DNA of 64,000 nt from contig VXAI01000162.1 in the NCBI GenBank assembly GCA_013399305.1, positions 500,113 to 564,112 of the forward strand, written 5' to 3'. Below, in pieces: positions 23,668 to 37,539 of the stretch. The notes under the pieces are model-generated. The model was not told the DNA's origin, made no database searches, and worked only from the letters and a program-made list of their open reading frames with translations. Source of the DNA: Rostratula benghalensis. Lineage: Eukaryota; Chordata; Aves; Charadriiformes; Rostratulidae. The translations under genes were made by a program, and so were the position numbers. How positions within the stretch are numbered: position 1 is the stretch's first letter; each line of letters starts with the position of its first letter.

Positions 23668-26417
23668 TAATCACACACCAGGTAGTTTCTGTTGCATATC
23701 AGGAGCATGCCATTTCGTTTTGTGTTAATTTAATTAGTTTCCATGATGTACATAACTTTAGCAATTTTGAATTTGTTTTCACTTTTGATTGGTTGATTGA
23801 TACCTACATATTTGGCAGAATATTTTGCAGAATATTATTTGAATAAGATACTCAGCTTTCTGGAACACTATTCACGTAGCACTAACTTGAAAAAAAATCC
23901 ATCTGTGGTTTTCAAAGTATTCCCTAATTATTAGGTAATTATGTCTCCTTATACCTCTGTAAAAAAATATGCCCATTTTAAAGCTGAGGAAACTCAGGCC
24001 CAGATCATTACAAATAACTTACAGAAACATATTCAGGTATTCTGACTTTTAAAGTACAGGACCTAGTAATAACAGATTCCACCCCCTACTCCCTGCCAAA
24101 TTAGCAAGAAAGCATCAGCTGATAGCAACTCAATGAAAATAAATTGAACTATTCCAACGCATTGTACCTACTGTCTCTTTCTGGTGTTAGAATAAATTGT
24201 ATCTTATTATCTGGCTCTTACTACTGGAAAGAGAACACCTTGGCAAATGGTGTCTTAAAAAATATCTGAAGTTATAAAATTTACCATCACTCCTTCTAGG
24301 CAGTCCTAATGATCTGTCATATATAATTACCCTAGAAAAGTAAGAGTTGAGTAGTAATCAATATTAGTAGGCAGATGGAAGCCCAAATGGGAAAACAGAG
24401 GAAGAGGTTGCTGTCTGACCCACAGGGTTTATTTTTTTCTTTCTATATTGTCAGAATGTTTGACTGATTTCTTTTCCTTTTAAATGTGCAAAAGGACATT
24501 ATTCTGAAAGTTTTAACACTTCTTTTCCACAAGGAGTTTTGGTAATATGATGAGAAGAACACACTGGCTATGTGAAACTTTGAACTATGCTGGTGCAGAC
24601 TAATGACACAGTTAACTTTAATCGAAACTAAATCGACTGTGCTGATGAGAAGGTCATCCTACCATCGCTGCAACTGTCTTCCTTGTGCAAACACAAGGAT
24701 TCAGGCATTGAGACAATTCTGAGAAGCAACAGTGTTCGGGCCAACAAGAAATTATTTCTGTGTGATAACAGGTCTCTGCCAGGGTAGCTCCCTTGATTTG
24801 ATAATGGTTTTGCTAACATTAGTATAAGCAAAAGCAAAGTGGTGGAAATTGTGGTGTGGTCAGGGGTGGACAGGCACTCATTTTGAGGGAGAGAGGCTAA
24901 GCGTCATTTTCTCATTAAATATTCAGTTTGGTTTAATACTTGGACAAAGTAAACTTCAGATCTAAACATCCAGGGTACACATACTTAGCTACTTAGCATA
25001 AATTGGGTTATACTGTTCTCTGTCCACTTCATTGAGTGGGAATAACTGTAGTTAATCCTCTGGCTCAGGAACTGGTACCATCTGAAACAACTCAGCTGTG
25101 AACATTGTTGCCTTAGGCTTGGGATTTCATAAAGGCTCTGATCAAATGCCAAAGGCAAGTTAGTCACCTTCTAAGTTCAGTGACTAGGTCAAATGAACCT
25201 ATACATAAAATTCAGAAGGGAAGACTTTTGCTACTGTGATATTGCTCCTTGAGGAACATCTGTTCCTTAAAAGCTATATGTAATTTTGTTAATTAATTTT
25301 GTTAATTTCATCTGTATCCTAGTATTGCACATAATGCTCTGGCATCCACCTTACTTTCTTTGTATGTGAGTCAAAGATGCTCCTTACTTTCTAGCAACTG
25401 TATAGATACTAAATGAGGTCTTTAGGAATATAGATAAAACATCATAAATTTCAAGAATGATGCATTCCCTGCTAGGTCAGAGATGGCAAAAGAAAAACAG
25501 TTCTTGAAAGGGAATCTACAGGATGTAATGATCAGAAAGGATTTTTTCAAGGGGAAAAAAAGAGAAGTTTCTCAGTGAATAACTAACTATTCTAGCACTG
25601 ACATAAAAGACTGGATTTCTTAAGGAATAGTTCATAGAAGTAGTTTCTCTTCTGAACATAAAGAACTGATTCTTTAATAGATTAATTCAATTCAGTATAA
25701 CCTTTTTTGCAGCAAGGAAATATCACTGTTGTTATCTCCTTGCCCTTTGTCTCATTTACTCCCTCTTCAAAACAAGTGCTGAGTAGATACTGCTGTTTTA
25801 CAGTATTTTACTTTCAAACTTATCACAGGTGGAAATGAGTTTAAAAGCTTCAAGGCAGTGGGGTATTATTTTCACAGCATCTAAGGGTATTTCTTCATTA
25901 GATAAATTTGCATATGAAAATATCTAACAAATTCAGTTGCCTTAGTGCAAACCCCAATTTAGAACAGGTTAGCAAGCATATATTATAAACTAGTACTATT
26001 TCAAGTATAACAGGGTGACTTCATACAATGTGGCCAACATTATAATAACATTGCAAACAGCTCTCCCCTACTTTAAATTGCTGTAACTCTGCTGCAGCTT
26101 CATTGTAGATGTAATAAAAGTCCTAATATGTATAGATCTTCAAGCAGTTACAGATGTTGTTGACAGCACGTACCAAGTCAGATCGGGGCTGTTCAGAGCA
26201 GACATTGAATTAAATACACTTTACCTAACTTTAGTGTCTGAAGCTAGTCAATAGAGAGAAATGGTCACTTTCTGGTCAAATGTGTCCTAAATGAAACATG
26301 TATTCAATTACTTTTTGGATATTCCTTTTTTTCATAGTACAGATCAAAGGATTCTGAGGTAGAAAGTTTAGACAACAGATGACTACCTCTTAGAAATCTA
26401 GTTGGTTATTATCTAGC

Positions 26418-26446
26418 CATATATATATATATAGATAGATAGATAT
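26418..26446. repeat. (AT)n-(GATA)n microsatellite
   Basis: Alternating AT passes into three GATA-type units. A small compound microsatellite. Confidence 0.88.
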
Positions 26447-29400
26447 GTATTTATAATAACTGGTTAACACTTCAGCATAATAATTCCTTGATCTAACCTC
26501 TCTAAGCAATGTAAGTGCCAAAGACAGTGATGGCAAAGACAGTTTAACCCTTTTGTTACAAGCTCACTAATTCCAGAGACAGACAGAAGTGAGGGGGTCT
26601 CAGTGCTAGCAGGAGAATCCTGTAACTTGCAAATTATCCTACAGGTCTGATCCAGCAGCTGCAGATCACCAAAGAACAGCAGATTTCCAAATACATTTTC
26701 CTTAGCTGCATGGTAAGATCTGCACATTTGGGTATTTGTACCACACTAAGTCCTGAAGAGCGCAGTTTCTTGAGTCATGTCAGGAAGAAAAAAGACCAGC
26801 CACCTGTTCGTCCCACTTTCTTTTTTCTGACATATGTCTGACAGACCTGTACCATTGCAGCCTTGCAAGTTCATACAAAGGGCTTCATTGCTCTGCCTTA
26901 AATGTGTATCTTTCTTCACCATCAAGGGCAAGATTTTATTAAGGGATAGTTTGCTGTTTACTTACTATTAGCAGCAGTGAGAGCAGAGCATTAACTCTTA
27001 ATGGGAAGTATGGCATTGCTAATGCATAACACTAGAGTTTTAAGAAGTTTAAGAAAGGAGAAGTATTGCTTGAATCATAATCAGATTTCTGATCAAACAC
27101 CAACACTTTCTGCAAAAGATACACCATTGCAGCAATGTTACATCTTGTCTCTTTCCATCAAGGGTTTCACCACAGACCTCAGCTCCAGTGTTGCTTGCAC
27201 TTGCAGTATATTGTTGTTGGACACCACAAACAGGCTCCAGAGGTCTGAGTACACCACAGTAACATCCTATATTCAACAGTTTTCGAAACTGCTACCATTC
27301 AAAGGGGAGTTTTGCAATCTAGCTGGCTGAGAGGGACCCTGGAGTTATGCCTTTTTCCCTTCTTGCTGCACTAACTTTACTATTTCACCCGTGTTTTGTC
27401 CAGAGAAAGATGTATAGCTCTCCCTATGCTATTTATGCTTTACCCTGAACAGCTCGGCTCCTCACCACTCTTTTAACCTTTAGGTTTTTATCTCAAAGAA
27501 CGCAGCTAGCAAACTCCTCTACTGCACTCTCAAGTCTCGCATATCTGCAGCTTTTATCTGCTTGGTACAGTGAAATCAGCTAACATTTTTTCCTACTCTT
27601 TTCCTTGCTCGAGTCATCTTAAAATCTGTGGAGTCAACAGTCGGATTCCCTTCATCCTTTCTCCGACTCAAAGGAAATGTCCGCAGCTTTTCAACTATCA
27701 GTATCCACCAACAACCAGCTGTCTTGATCTGTGTCTTCCCTTCCTGTATTTTAGCCTGAGCTACCATCCCTTTCTCCTAATCAGACCCAAAAGGCAAATA
27801 CCGGTTCAACATGATTTTTTTAGACACATCTTTTTCAAGAAGGTAGAGAAATCAAGACCTAAACCCACACAATTTTCCTCAGGCAAAGTATATGACTAAC
27901 TTACATAAATTTGCAAACATATTCCCATAAAACTGACATTCCAGCCACCTTTCCATGCCCCCTCTCATTCTTTCTTATGGTCATACTTCACAGCTGGTTG
28001 ACCTCCCCAGCTTATCTTCAGTGTCCTCATAGTCACATTGCCAGATCGTCTCTTCACTTAGCAAAAGTAAAGAGAAAAATATTTCTTTTGAGTAACTCCT
28101 CAGGAATATGTACCAGAAGTTTCAGGGGAAGATAAATGATAAAAAAACCTTCTGGGCTGATCTACAACTCTGTCAGATTCTGCTGAAAAGAGCGAAGGTG
28201 AAAATTTTCTGATAAAGTAACAGTATTTATTTTTCTCTTTATAGAGAAAAAAAAAATCAAGCTCACTTATGTATAGAAAAGGGGTATCTCAAGTGGGTTA
28301 GTATAGCTGAATTCAAATAGTGTCTCTATTCATTTAGTTTTCAGTACGTGTACACAGTATTTTCTAAAAGTATACATATAAATATATAAACTCCACATTT
28401 CTGTATGCTGACATGTTGCTATCACAAAACCCCTGAGTTTCTATTTAATGGTTTCAAGACAATGCAGTATATCTCTTTGTTACATTAGGCTAGAACAGAA
28501 AAAGAACACCAGGATTAAAATATATGGAGAAAGGAAAAATACAATTTTACTAATTTTTTGACTGAGATACCTGGAAACAAGTATATTTTAATGGTCTGCT
28601 TGTATCAGCTGGTATAAGAAAAATGTTACCTCTCCTAACAGATTACTTCTTCCTATATTCTTTAACCATCACACCTATAACAACTTTGCTACATCTAACA
28701 TATTGTACTTTTCCATATAAGTTTCAATCACAATTTTGGAATATTATTTTTGCTATATTATATTTTAATTTCTGATTAAAACAGAAAATTTCATGAGTCA
28801 ATATGGGATTTTGAAGTCTTCATATGCATATGTAAAAACCCTATTTCTTAGTTGTAATATATGTGAAAACACTAATATACTTGGGAAATACTAATAGAGG
28901 TTACCTTGATATAAAAGTCCATATGACCATTGGTTATAGGTAAGTATCCAAGTATTGCATGTACTGTATCTGATGCTTTTATTTAACTTATTTACTTCTT
29001 CCAATTTTATAGCCATTTTCTTCCTTATTTATTGTTTTGCACTAATCAATCCTCAAAAAATTTTTCAAGATAGAAGAGTAATTTCTCTTTAAATACCTTC
29101 TGGAGACTGTCAAATTTAATGTTGAAAAGTACTGCAAACAGATTGACAATATTTCTTGCAATATATTGCCATCTAGAGGAAAAAATGTATGTTGCTGCAA
29201 AATAAATACAAGGGTTTAGGTGTTATTTGTAACTCCTGTTTTACTGTGAAAAACACACATTGTGTTTTCTCAGCAAAAAGATGTGCTGCATTCACAAAAC
29301 CTGGTGGTCATAAAAAGCCTAAATCCATAAACACAAAACATGCAATAACACATACGCATACATATGTTAAGTACCATACATAACTTGATAACTCAATCAT

Positions 29401-30241
29401 ATATATATGTGTGTCAAATAAATATCATTGGAATTTTCAGTCTATTGCAATAACTAAAACAAAAGTGTCTCTAAATAATTCACTTTGTGTGTCTAAAACC
29501 TGTAACTGAATTTCTGATTAATGCTAAGTAGCACTCTTTTCAGGTTGTGGCACCAAAAATATTAAACTTACTGATTAGATGAATGGAAATAAGTGAGATG
29601 CACCACAGGATAGCTGTTTAGCTACATAGTTGATTACACCTTGAAATAAATAGGATGTACCAATCTAAAGAAAGAACTGAAAGTATTATTATATGAATTC
29701 TGCCTCTCACATAACATATAATAGAAATACACAGTATATAATACTGAAGCAGTTTAGACACTGAAATCATTTGGACTATGAAGGCCTCAACACTAAGTTA
29801 TGTATTTAAGTACTTTGCCAAATCGGGATCTCTGTTTTCAGCTGTTGTTCTTGATCGTAAATGTGACCACCTTAAATATATTTAGATATGAACTAATAGT
29901 AAAAGAATTATTGTTGTTCCTTTACAATTCTTTTGCATTAGAAGTTTCTGGTGACTGCTTAAATGGCTGAAAAATGCATTCAGGTATAATGGAAAATGCT
30001 AGGAAAATAGCGTATTAAGTATAAAAACCCCTAAACCAGTATGAAGTCAACCAGTGCAACCTAACTCACAAGTAGCAAACTCAACTGCAAGTATTCTTTA
30101 GCTCAGATTCGTAAAGGTGCAGTTGAATACAGACTGATTTGTATATGCAAAGTAGTGATCTTACTTTTGCAAAAAGTGGCAAAAAATACAAGCATTAACT
30201 GTCTCAAAGAAGCAAGAATTTGAATTGTTTCTATATAAATG

Positions 30242-30258
30242 GAAAAAAAAAAAAAAAA
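30242..30258. repeat. Poly(A) run, 17 bases
   Basis: An A run about 40 bases upstream of the recognisable start of the CR1 copy. It is not the tail of that element, which ends at the other side. Confidence 0.85.
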
Positions 30259-30296
30259 TCAAACCAGACACTCAGAAACCAGCATTTAACATCATA

Positions 30297-31078
30297 AGGT
30301 CACAGAGGGGAAAGTGCAAAGTCCTGCACCTGGGGAGGAAGTGCTCCAGGCACTAGTACAGGCTGGGGGACAACCAACCAGATGGAAAGCAGCTTGGCGG
30401 AAAAGGACCTGTGGGTCCTGCTGAACACCAAGTTGAACATGAACAAATGATATGCCCCTGTCACAAAGAGGGTTAATGTTCTCCTCGGCTGCATTAAGAG
30501 GAATTTCCCCAGCAGGTTGAGTGAAGGGTTCCTTACCTTCCACTCAGCACTGATGAGGCCACACTTGGAATACTGCATCCAGGTCTGGGCTCCTCAGTAT
30601 AAAAGAGACATGGACATATCAGAGAGAGTCCAGTAAAAGGCCATGAAGCTGAAGATTGGACTGGAGCACCTCTCCTATGAGGAAAGGCTGAAAGAGCTGG
30701 GCATGTAGGATCTGGAAAAGGCAAAGCTCAGGGAAAATATCATCAATGTGTATTAATACCTGAAGGGAGAGTGCAAAGAGGATGAAGCTAGGCTTTGCTC
30801 AGTGGTGTCCAGTGACAGGACTAAAGGCCACGGGCACAAACTGAAATACAGGGAGCTCCCTCTGAACATCAGGAAACGCTTTTCACTGTGAGGGTGACCA
30901 AGCACCAGCACAGTCTGCCAAGAGAAGTTGTAGAGTTTCTGTCCTTAAAGATATTTAAAAAGCATATGGACACAGTCCTGACAAACCTTCTGTAGGTGGT
31001 CCTGCTTGACCAGGGGGTTTGGACCAGCTGACCTCCAGAGGTCCTTTTCAACCTCTAATATTCTGTGATTCCGTGATA
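30297..31078 (+). mobile_element. CR1 LINE, 5'-truncated, about 780 bp
   Basis: This is the longest clear CR1 copy in the window. Recognisable blocks in order are 'ggtcacagaggggaaagtgc', 'gtcctgcacctgggg', 'tacaggctgggggac', 'ctgcattaagaggaat', 'ggagcacctctcctatgagg', 'ccagtgacaggac', the 'ttcactgtgagggtg' block, 'ggtccttttcaacc' and the tail 'attctgtgattccgtgat'. It spans the end of ORF2 (after the reverse transcriptase core) and the 3' end. The former coding frame is broken: in the 'LEHLSYEERLKELG' region it meets an in-frame stop just after 'gggcatg', and another at 'gtgtattaa'. The copy is dead. Confidence 0.95.
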
Positions 31079-31448
31079 TGAATAGGGATAGTTGGTATCC
31101 TGCCACCTGAAGAAGGGAAAAATATACATACTGACAATCAGTGGGGGAAACCTCAGCCTCCACTGCTTTTTATTATTGTGTATCTCTTTCAGAGTACATG
31201 GACAACTCACTGATTTTTGCTTCTGATCTCATTCTGAATCTTATCTTATAAATTTATTAAATTCTTTTTCACCAAGGCAAGTAATACAAATATATAATTT
31301 TATATTTTGTCAGGAAATAAAGAAAACTCATGCATTCACAGCAAAGAGTTTGATTGCTCCTGAAAAACAGAGTGATAAGAGCTGACGGATTGCTTCCATC
31401 AGTGGAATGAAATTATGGATTTATGGATTGTTTCCTTTCATTCCATAG

Positions 31449-31513
31449 TATAACTGGACTCAATGATTTCAGAAGTCCTTTCCAACCATAAGGATTCCAT
31501 GATTCTGTGATTT
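31449..31513 (+). mobile_element. CR1 LINE 3' tail, short fragment
   Basis: The sequence 'ataactggactcaatgattt', 'cagaagtcctttccaacc' and 'gattccatgattctgtga' is a CR1 3' end of about 65 bases, on the same strand as the 780-bp copy and 370 bases downstream of it. It is closest in sequence to the fragment at 23.6 kb. Confidence 0.9.
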
Positions 31514-32754
31514 GAAGCTATTTGTCTTCCAAAATTAAAAGCCAGGCCATAGAGAAGTGTGTATCTGGGTAGTTTAGCAAGAGATTAATTGAATGACTTT
31601 TGGATTATGAGACAGAATTTTTTAAAAAAAGCTTTCCTTTGTTGACATGAGCATTGCACTTGGAATTTGGATGGCCTCTGGAAAACAAACTAATCCAGCT
31701 ATGTTTTGTTCACTTTTTTAAAAGTTGGTATTTTATAAAATAATCAGTAGTAACTTAAGTAACGATATAACAATAATACCTGTAAAAGAGACTTAATTAA
31801 ATTTGTCAGAATTTAACCATAAACATCTAACTGTATTCTGGTTTCACTTTTAATTAAAAGTCAAGTGAAGTCAAATCTCATGTTTAAGTGTCTAAAAATA
31901 TCTCCAAAAATTACATTTAATGGGAGTTTTCAGTAAACAAAAATTGTAACAAGTATTTTAGCTAGCTGAAACACCAGAGCAGGGGGAAGGAAAAAAAATT
32001 AAAGCAAATAGCCTACATTTTTATTGAATTCTTGTATTATTGCCAAATTAAGTAAGTTATAAAGTAATTAAGTTTAAGACAGAAGACAGTAATTAATACA
32101 CATCAAGAAAACAAAGAAGACAACAAATGAAACTGGGAAATTATTTTTAGAGAAAAAGAAGAGATTTACTGGCTGAAGATTAATATGTCTTTTAATACAA
32201 ACAGGCAGTCCATGATACTAAGGAAAGGCACAATTTATCTTGAATAGTTTATTCTAATTGTTAGATTCTGTGTTTATTAAGATATATTAGATACAGCTTC
32301 TTTACAGTTCTGTGGACGTGAACAAATACAGTACCCACTTAAACAAGGTAAGACAGAAAGTGCACTTTTGTAAATGGTTGCTATTGGTTTGTTAACTTGC
32401 CTACATGTGCTTTGGCATTGCCAGGAGCTCGTTTAAACTGCCCTGACAGCAATCTTGAACATATTGGAATTGGGACACCTTGTAATTCTTTATAATTTTC
32501 CATAATGTTGACAACTGGTTTAGAAAATATATATTGTACATACATTTTATTTATTCCAGTGTCCTTATTACTGTTTAGAACTTACAGCTGTATGCCAAGT
32601 GAAAGGAAGTGCATTAATGATGTGCTTTACCATTCTTATCCTCCACCCTCCAGACCAGGAACCCTGCTGGAAAGAGCAGAAAACCTGTCCCATGGAGCAA
32701 GGAAGGGAGATTTTGGCAAAGGGTACAACAGCCATTTTGCTTTCTCTCTCCTGA

Positions 32755-33195
32755 AATCACAGAATCACAGAACTGTCAGAGTTGGAAGGAATGACTAGAG
32801 ATCAACCAGTCCAACTCCCTTGCTAAAGCAGGATTGCCCAGAGCACATGACTCAGGACAGCATCCAGGCGGGTCTTGAAGATCTCCAGAGAAGGAAACTC
32901 CACAACCTCTGGGCAGCCAGTTCTAGTGTTCTGTTACACTCACTGTGAAGCCTTTCCTCATATTTAAGTGGAATTTCCTATGTTCCAGCTTGCAATCATT
33001 GCCCTTTGTCCTACCATTCACTGTCACTGAGAAGAGCCTGACTCCATCCTCCTGACACTCACTCTTTACATATTTATAAACATTCATGAGGTCACCCCTC
33101 AGTCTCCTCCAAGCTAGAGATCCCAGTTCCCTCAGCCTTTCCTTGTATGGGAGATGCTCCACTCCCTTAATCATCTTTGTAGCTCTGAAAGTACG
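32755..33195 (-). mobile_element. CR1 LINE, 5'-truncated, about 440 bp
   Basis: The reverse complement of a CR1 3' end: tail 'aatcacagaatcacagaa', then 'gagttggaaggaatgactag', 'gggcagcc' and 'aggtcacccctcagtctcct', ending at about 'atctttgtagctctg'. On the minus strand one frame stays open for about 80 codons. It carries the familiar CR1 ORF2 C-terminal segments '[20 protein letters not shown]', '[15 protein letters not shown]' and '[15 protein letters not shown]'. The frame opens upstream in unrelated sequence (about 33270) and lacks the reverse transcriptase and endonuclease parts, so it is a remnant and not a gene. Confidence 0.95.
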
Positions 33196-36100
33196 TAACT
33201 TTCTAAGAGTAAGTGCAATATAAGGTCCTTCACCTTGTTCAAACCTCATCTCTAAACCTGTATCCTTACACAAGGCTTCCAAAGGCTCTTCTTATTTCTT
33301 CATCAGCTATTTTAGTGGTTTGAAAGAATGAGACCTAGCATGCTTTATGTATATAAAAATAAGCAAACTCATTAGAATCCTTATATTTCTTATTTTGTCA
33401 TGCCAAGTCAAGATTAACATGGAAGTAATGTTTCCTTGTTGTTTTTGTTTGGGTTGTTGTTTTTTGTTTTTTTTTTTTTCATTCAGAGCAAAATATAATA
33501 GTAATTAGCCATTTCATAATGAATAACTGGCTATCATTTAGGGTGCCAGTGAAAGAAGTGACAGCCAAGAACTTCAAATATTTTTCTAACAAAAACATTT
33601 TTTCCAAGACTCGTGAGGTCTTATTCCCTCATAGCCCTGTGTGTAAGGCACACATAAGCTTCCCCTTCTTGCCGTCCCTGCATAATTTTCTTAAAAGTGC
33701 TTCATGGCAGCCTAGTTTATGTTCTTTGGCTTCTTTTCTACATCTTTCTTATGTTTCATATACCACCTCCTCTTTGCATTGTCACTCTTCCTCTGGGACT
33801 CATTTTGCTCTAAAATGCCACTTGCACTTCTGCCCTCATTGTACATCTGTAACTAGGGACATTCTGCTTCAAACTTATTTGAAACCATTGACTGCAGTGA
33901 CCATTTTTCATAGTATAAAGCCAATTTCCTTGCCCTTTGAAGCAGGAAAAAAGCATCAGTTTTATCTTAAACCTTGTTTCAGTTCAACTGAAGACACTGC
34001 AAAAGTATCTGCTCTAGTAAAAGCACACAGGAGACATCCTGCCACTTCTGTTATTGCAAACAAGTTTAAAACAAAAGTCTACATAAACCATGCTGCTCGT
34101 CATAACGCTGAAACATTGCCCATTTTCCAGCTCAGTTTTACTATTTTGCCACCTGTTTCAGTCACTGTGAAAGGACAAAATAGAAATACCTTCTAGATAG
34201 ACAAACTTGTTTAAAATTTATCAGGCTTTTTCTGTCCATAGCAATATTATCTGAGCATCTGTCCCTATTTTGAAAGAAAACACAGTAAGTAGTAAGGTAA
34301 ATTAGATAATTAAAGTCCCTTTTAGTGTCAAGGTAGCCAAAAACACTAGCCTGTAAATTTTGTGGAAACTTAATCTTAGCACAAAAGCTATCCCAGACTG
34401 TTATCCAGCACCTACATCCCCTGTACTGGGCAAGTGTCAGTAATCGGACTCAGTAGCTTCTTTCCTTCAGTCCTTATTCCTTTTTGGTCAAGGTTGAAGA
34501 TGCAATATGCCATAATTAACTCCTCATGTTGCACACTGTAGATAAGGAAAGAGACAGTCCTTTATGATTATCTTTCGGGGCATGTGAAAAATTTATAAAA
34601 ATATATGGGAGAAAATGACAAAGTGTTCTGGCATCTGTTTTTGTTTATGTCGGGTAGATCCCAGAATATATGCTTCTTTATGCCAAAATTCTGAAGTTTC
34701 AAGAGTATTAATGTTTTACACATTCCTACATACGTACACAGCATACACAGCTCAGAGAAAGTATGCAATATAAAAAAGTTTGAACACAGGAGGATAAAGA
34801 TCTTTCTTGATCCTTACACTTCCTGCTTAGTCTTCAAAACCATTTTTTTCTTGAGCGAAATGAGCAAAATCAGCCTTTGAATTTAGGGGGTGCTATAGTT
34901 TGGACATAGCTGCCATCCCTTAAGACAGCTGTATTAGTGGTTACACTTCCTAATAGAACCAGAACGCTTCAGGGAAATTAAAAAGGCCCCAATCTTAAAC
35001 AGAACATATTTCCTGGTTTGGAAAATAATCTACTTTTTTAATATTTTAGTTCATTCCTAAAGTGAGAAATACCAAACTTTTAAGTTTACTGAAAATCTGG
35101 GAGAGACAAAGCAGGGGAGCTGTTTCTGAAGTGGAATACTAATATCTGTACTTGGAGAGTCTGTGTGGTTCTGCTGTCCTGGACCTGTAGGAAAACTGGG
35201 ATTGCGCCAAAAAGATTGTTTTATAGGACTCCTCAGATGCTGTTTCTTCAGTTCTGATTCAAACAGAAAAGTCCTGTTACTCAGTATCCCAAATCAGTCC
35301 AGGTCTAAATACTCAAAAAGCTATTTCCAAAAACTGGGAGAGAGCTAAAGAAGTCAAGTTTTAACTGATAGATACTCTGAACAAAAAGAAAAAGAATTCC
35401 AATTGGCAGGACGTCTGTAAGTGCAACTGTTTATCAAAGCAAGTCCAATTTATGTTTGTCTTGAGTATATTCAGATCAAGAGGTAGAACCCACCCCCTTT
35501 TTTCTTCGGGTTTCCTGTTATTGTTGCTGCAGCTGTGTATTTCTTCTTCTTCCATTTTACTTTGTGCTTTAAATAAAGAGCTACGTTGTGACTCTTGGCT
35601 TAAAATTGTTTAAATTGTGCATGTTGGTTTTGAATTATTTTACTACCTGAAGATCATTATCAAAGTGACTGTTTCTTCTTAAGAAAGGAGGTAAGAATAT
35701 ATCTGTTTTACCTACATCGTGTTCCAATTCTTGGAGTTCCAGGAATCTTGGATTTAACAAACTGAATTTGGAGTGATTGATGAAAAAAATAAGCTGAAGA
35801 TAAAATATTTGTCTCTCCTCAAAATACTTTCTTCAAAGCTTTCATTTTATTGCTAGAGCAAGTTAAATCTTCCGTCTCAGGTGGATTTTTTCTGATCTTA
35901 CTGCAGAACCATGAAAATGTGGGCAGGTTGCTAATATCCATAGGAGATTGCTCTCATTTCTACTGCATTTTTCTGGCAATTTTACTGGCAATTTTTCTGG
36001 AAGATAAAAAGTAAAGCAAACAAAATATGCATACATAATCTTTCTTGCTACACAATTTTTCAAGGAAAATGGTTCAATTTCCTTCTAGATTGTTCTTTTC

Positions 36101-37539
36101 TAACATAAACTAGATAATATCACATTCTTCAGTTTATGATACAGAAGACAAAAATGGCCAACAACTAAGATATACTATTTTCTTCTTACACAGAATAATT
36201 GAAAGTACATCTCAGTTGTCACAGTTACAGCACACATCTGCAAGCACACACCCATGCACAAATACACATGTACATTGTACAAACGAGAATATTTTTCACA
36301 TTTAAAATATCATCATTGTAGGAAAATATTTGATTTTATACTTTGGTTTGGTTCGTTGGTTGGTTGGTGGGTTGGTTTGGGGTTAGGGGTTGGTGGTTTT
36401 TTTGCTTTAATATTTTCTTCAAATATCATCATAGCTGGCTTTTGTTTACCTTTCTCAATTTAAGTAGAAGTCATTTGCTGTGAAATGTTGTGGAGTAAAA
36501 TATTCCAAGTTCACAACTGGTTAGAAGTAACTTCAAAAGGAAAGTAGCACCACATTTTAGGGACCAAATTTTAATATGTATTTCCTCATTGATCAGGAAC
36601 ATGGGATTTGGAAAAGCAGTAACATTTGGAGTCTAGAGTAAAAATCATACTACCTCTTCTTTAGTTACAGCTGAGCACTCAAAATCTCTTTTTTTACTTT
36701 CCCTCATTTCTTCAACATCTATGACATTTTTCCCTTTCAGATTACTCATCCAAGGGGAATAATACAACTCTTTTTAAGTGTAATTGCAGCTTGGTCTCCC
36801 ACTTCAAATGCTATCAGACAAAGTACAACTTCCCCTAAAGATGACAAAACCATTGAAATCTCAGTTAGCGTTAGTCTGGGTCCACATTAGCAGGAATACT
36901 GTGAGAAGGAATCATCTTCTACCTTAATATTCATTAAAATATTCTCAAATTCCAACTCCATGCATGTGAACCTGAAGTGCAATTCACGTGATGAAGCTGT
37001 TCTGTATAGTACTTGTGCAGCTGATACTTCGTTTAGTGCATAATACATGGTACCTATAGCTGATATGGATAGAGCAGACAGTTAAAAATACTGAGCCATG
37101 AAAGGATCTAAGCAGGTTGTTCTCTGACAGGCAGCTGCCTCTGGATCATGTTCAAACTGCACGGCCTCGCCTCTTAATTTTCACTTTGCTGGACATGGAG
37201 GGCAGCCACCTAAACCCAGCAATGTGATTCTTAGCACCTGAATTAGAAACCTGTATTCTGAATATACTCAGTATCATAAAAACAACAGAACTGGTTCCTG
37301 AAGGCTTTTGTTGAAATTTACCACCCACTATAACAAACTATGTGTTGTTTGTTAACATTAGAAGCTGGGGTGATTGAGCCATCTTTCTCCTTCCCTCCAA
37401 GACATTTTTTGTGAAGGTTCTTCTCCTACCTGTTGTTACATGAAATGCTCCTCAGAGTCAAAAACATTAATTCAAACTCTTTAATAGTCTACCAGTGAAT
37501 AAAACTCTACCTCTACAGCTTCTTCCTAAGGCATCTCTG
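33196..37539. other. Non-coding stretch with one long open frame
   Basis: No exon is recognised. The stretch contains G/T-rich tracts at 33437-33479 and 36343-36405, a small tandem repeat of 'ctggcaattt' at 35968-35999, and the longest gap-free open frame of the window (33519-34196, plus strand, 225 codons). Its conceptual product is rich in F, L, S, H and K and shows no domain I recognise. Confidence 0.5.
36343..36405 (+). repeat. G/T-rich tract with G runs
   Basis: Units of TTGG and TTTGG lead into GGG, GGGG and GGGG runs separated by 3-8 bases, near a quadruplex-forming arrangement on the plus strand. Confidence 0.8.

Larger units (their letters stand above)
23668..30296. other. Non-coding stretch, no gene seen
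   Basis: No exon or RNA gene is recognised. The stretch holds a TA/GATA microsatellite near 26418, a small 14-bp tandem repeat (ttaattttgttaat) at 25280-25307 and AT-rich unique sequence. The frames at 27001-27330 and 27570-27899 (109 codons each) have no recognisable domain. Confidence 0.55.
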
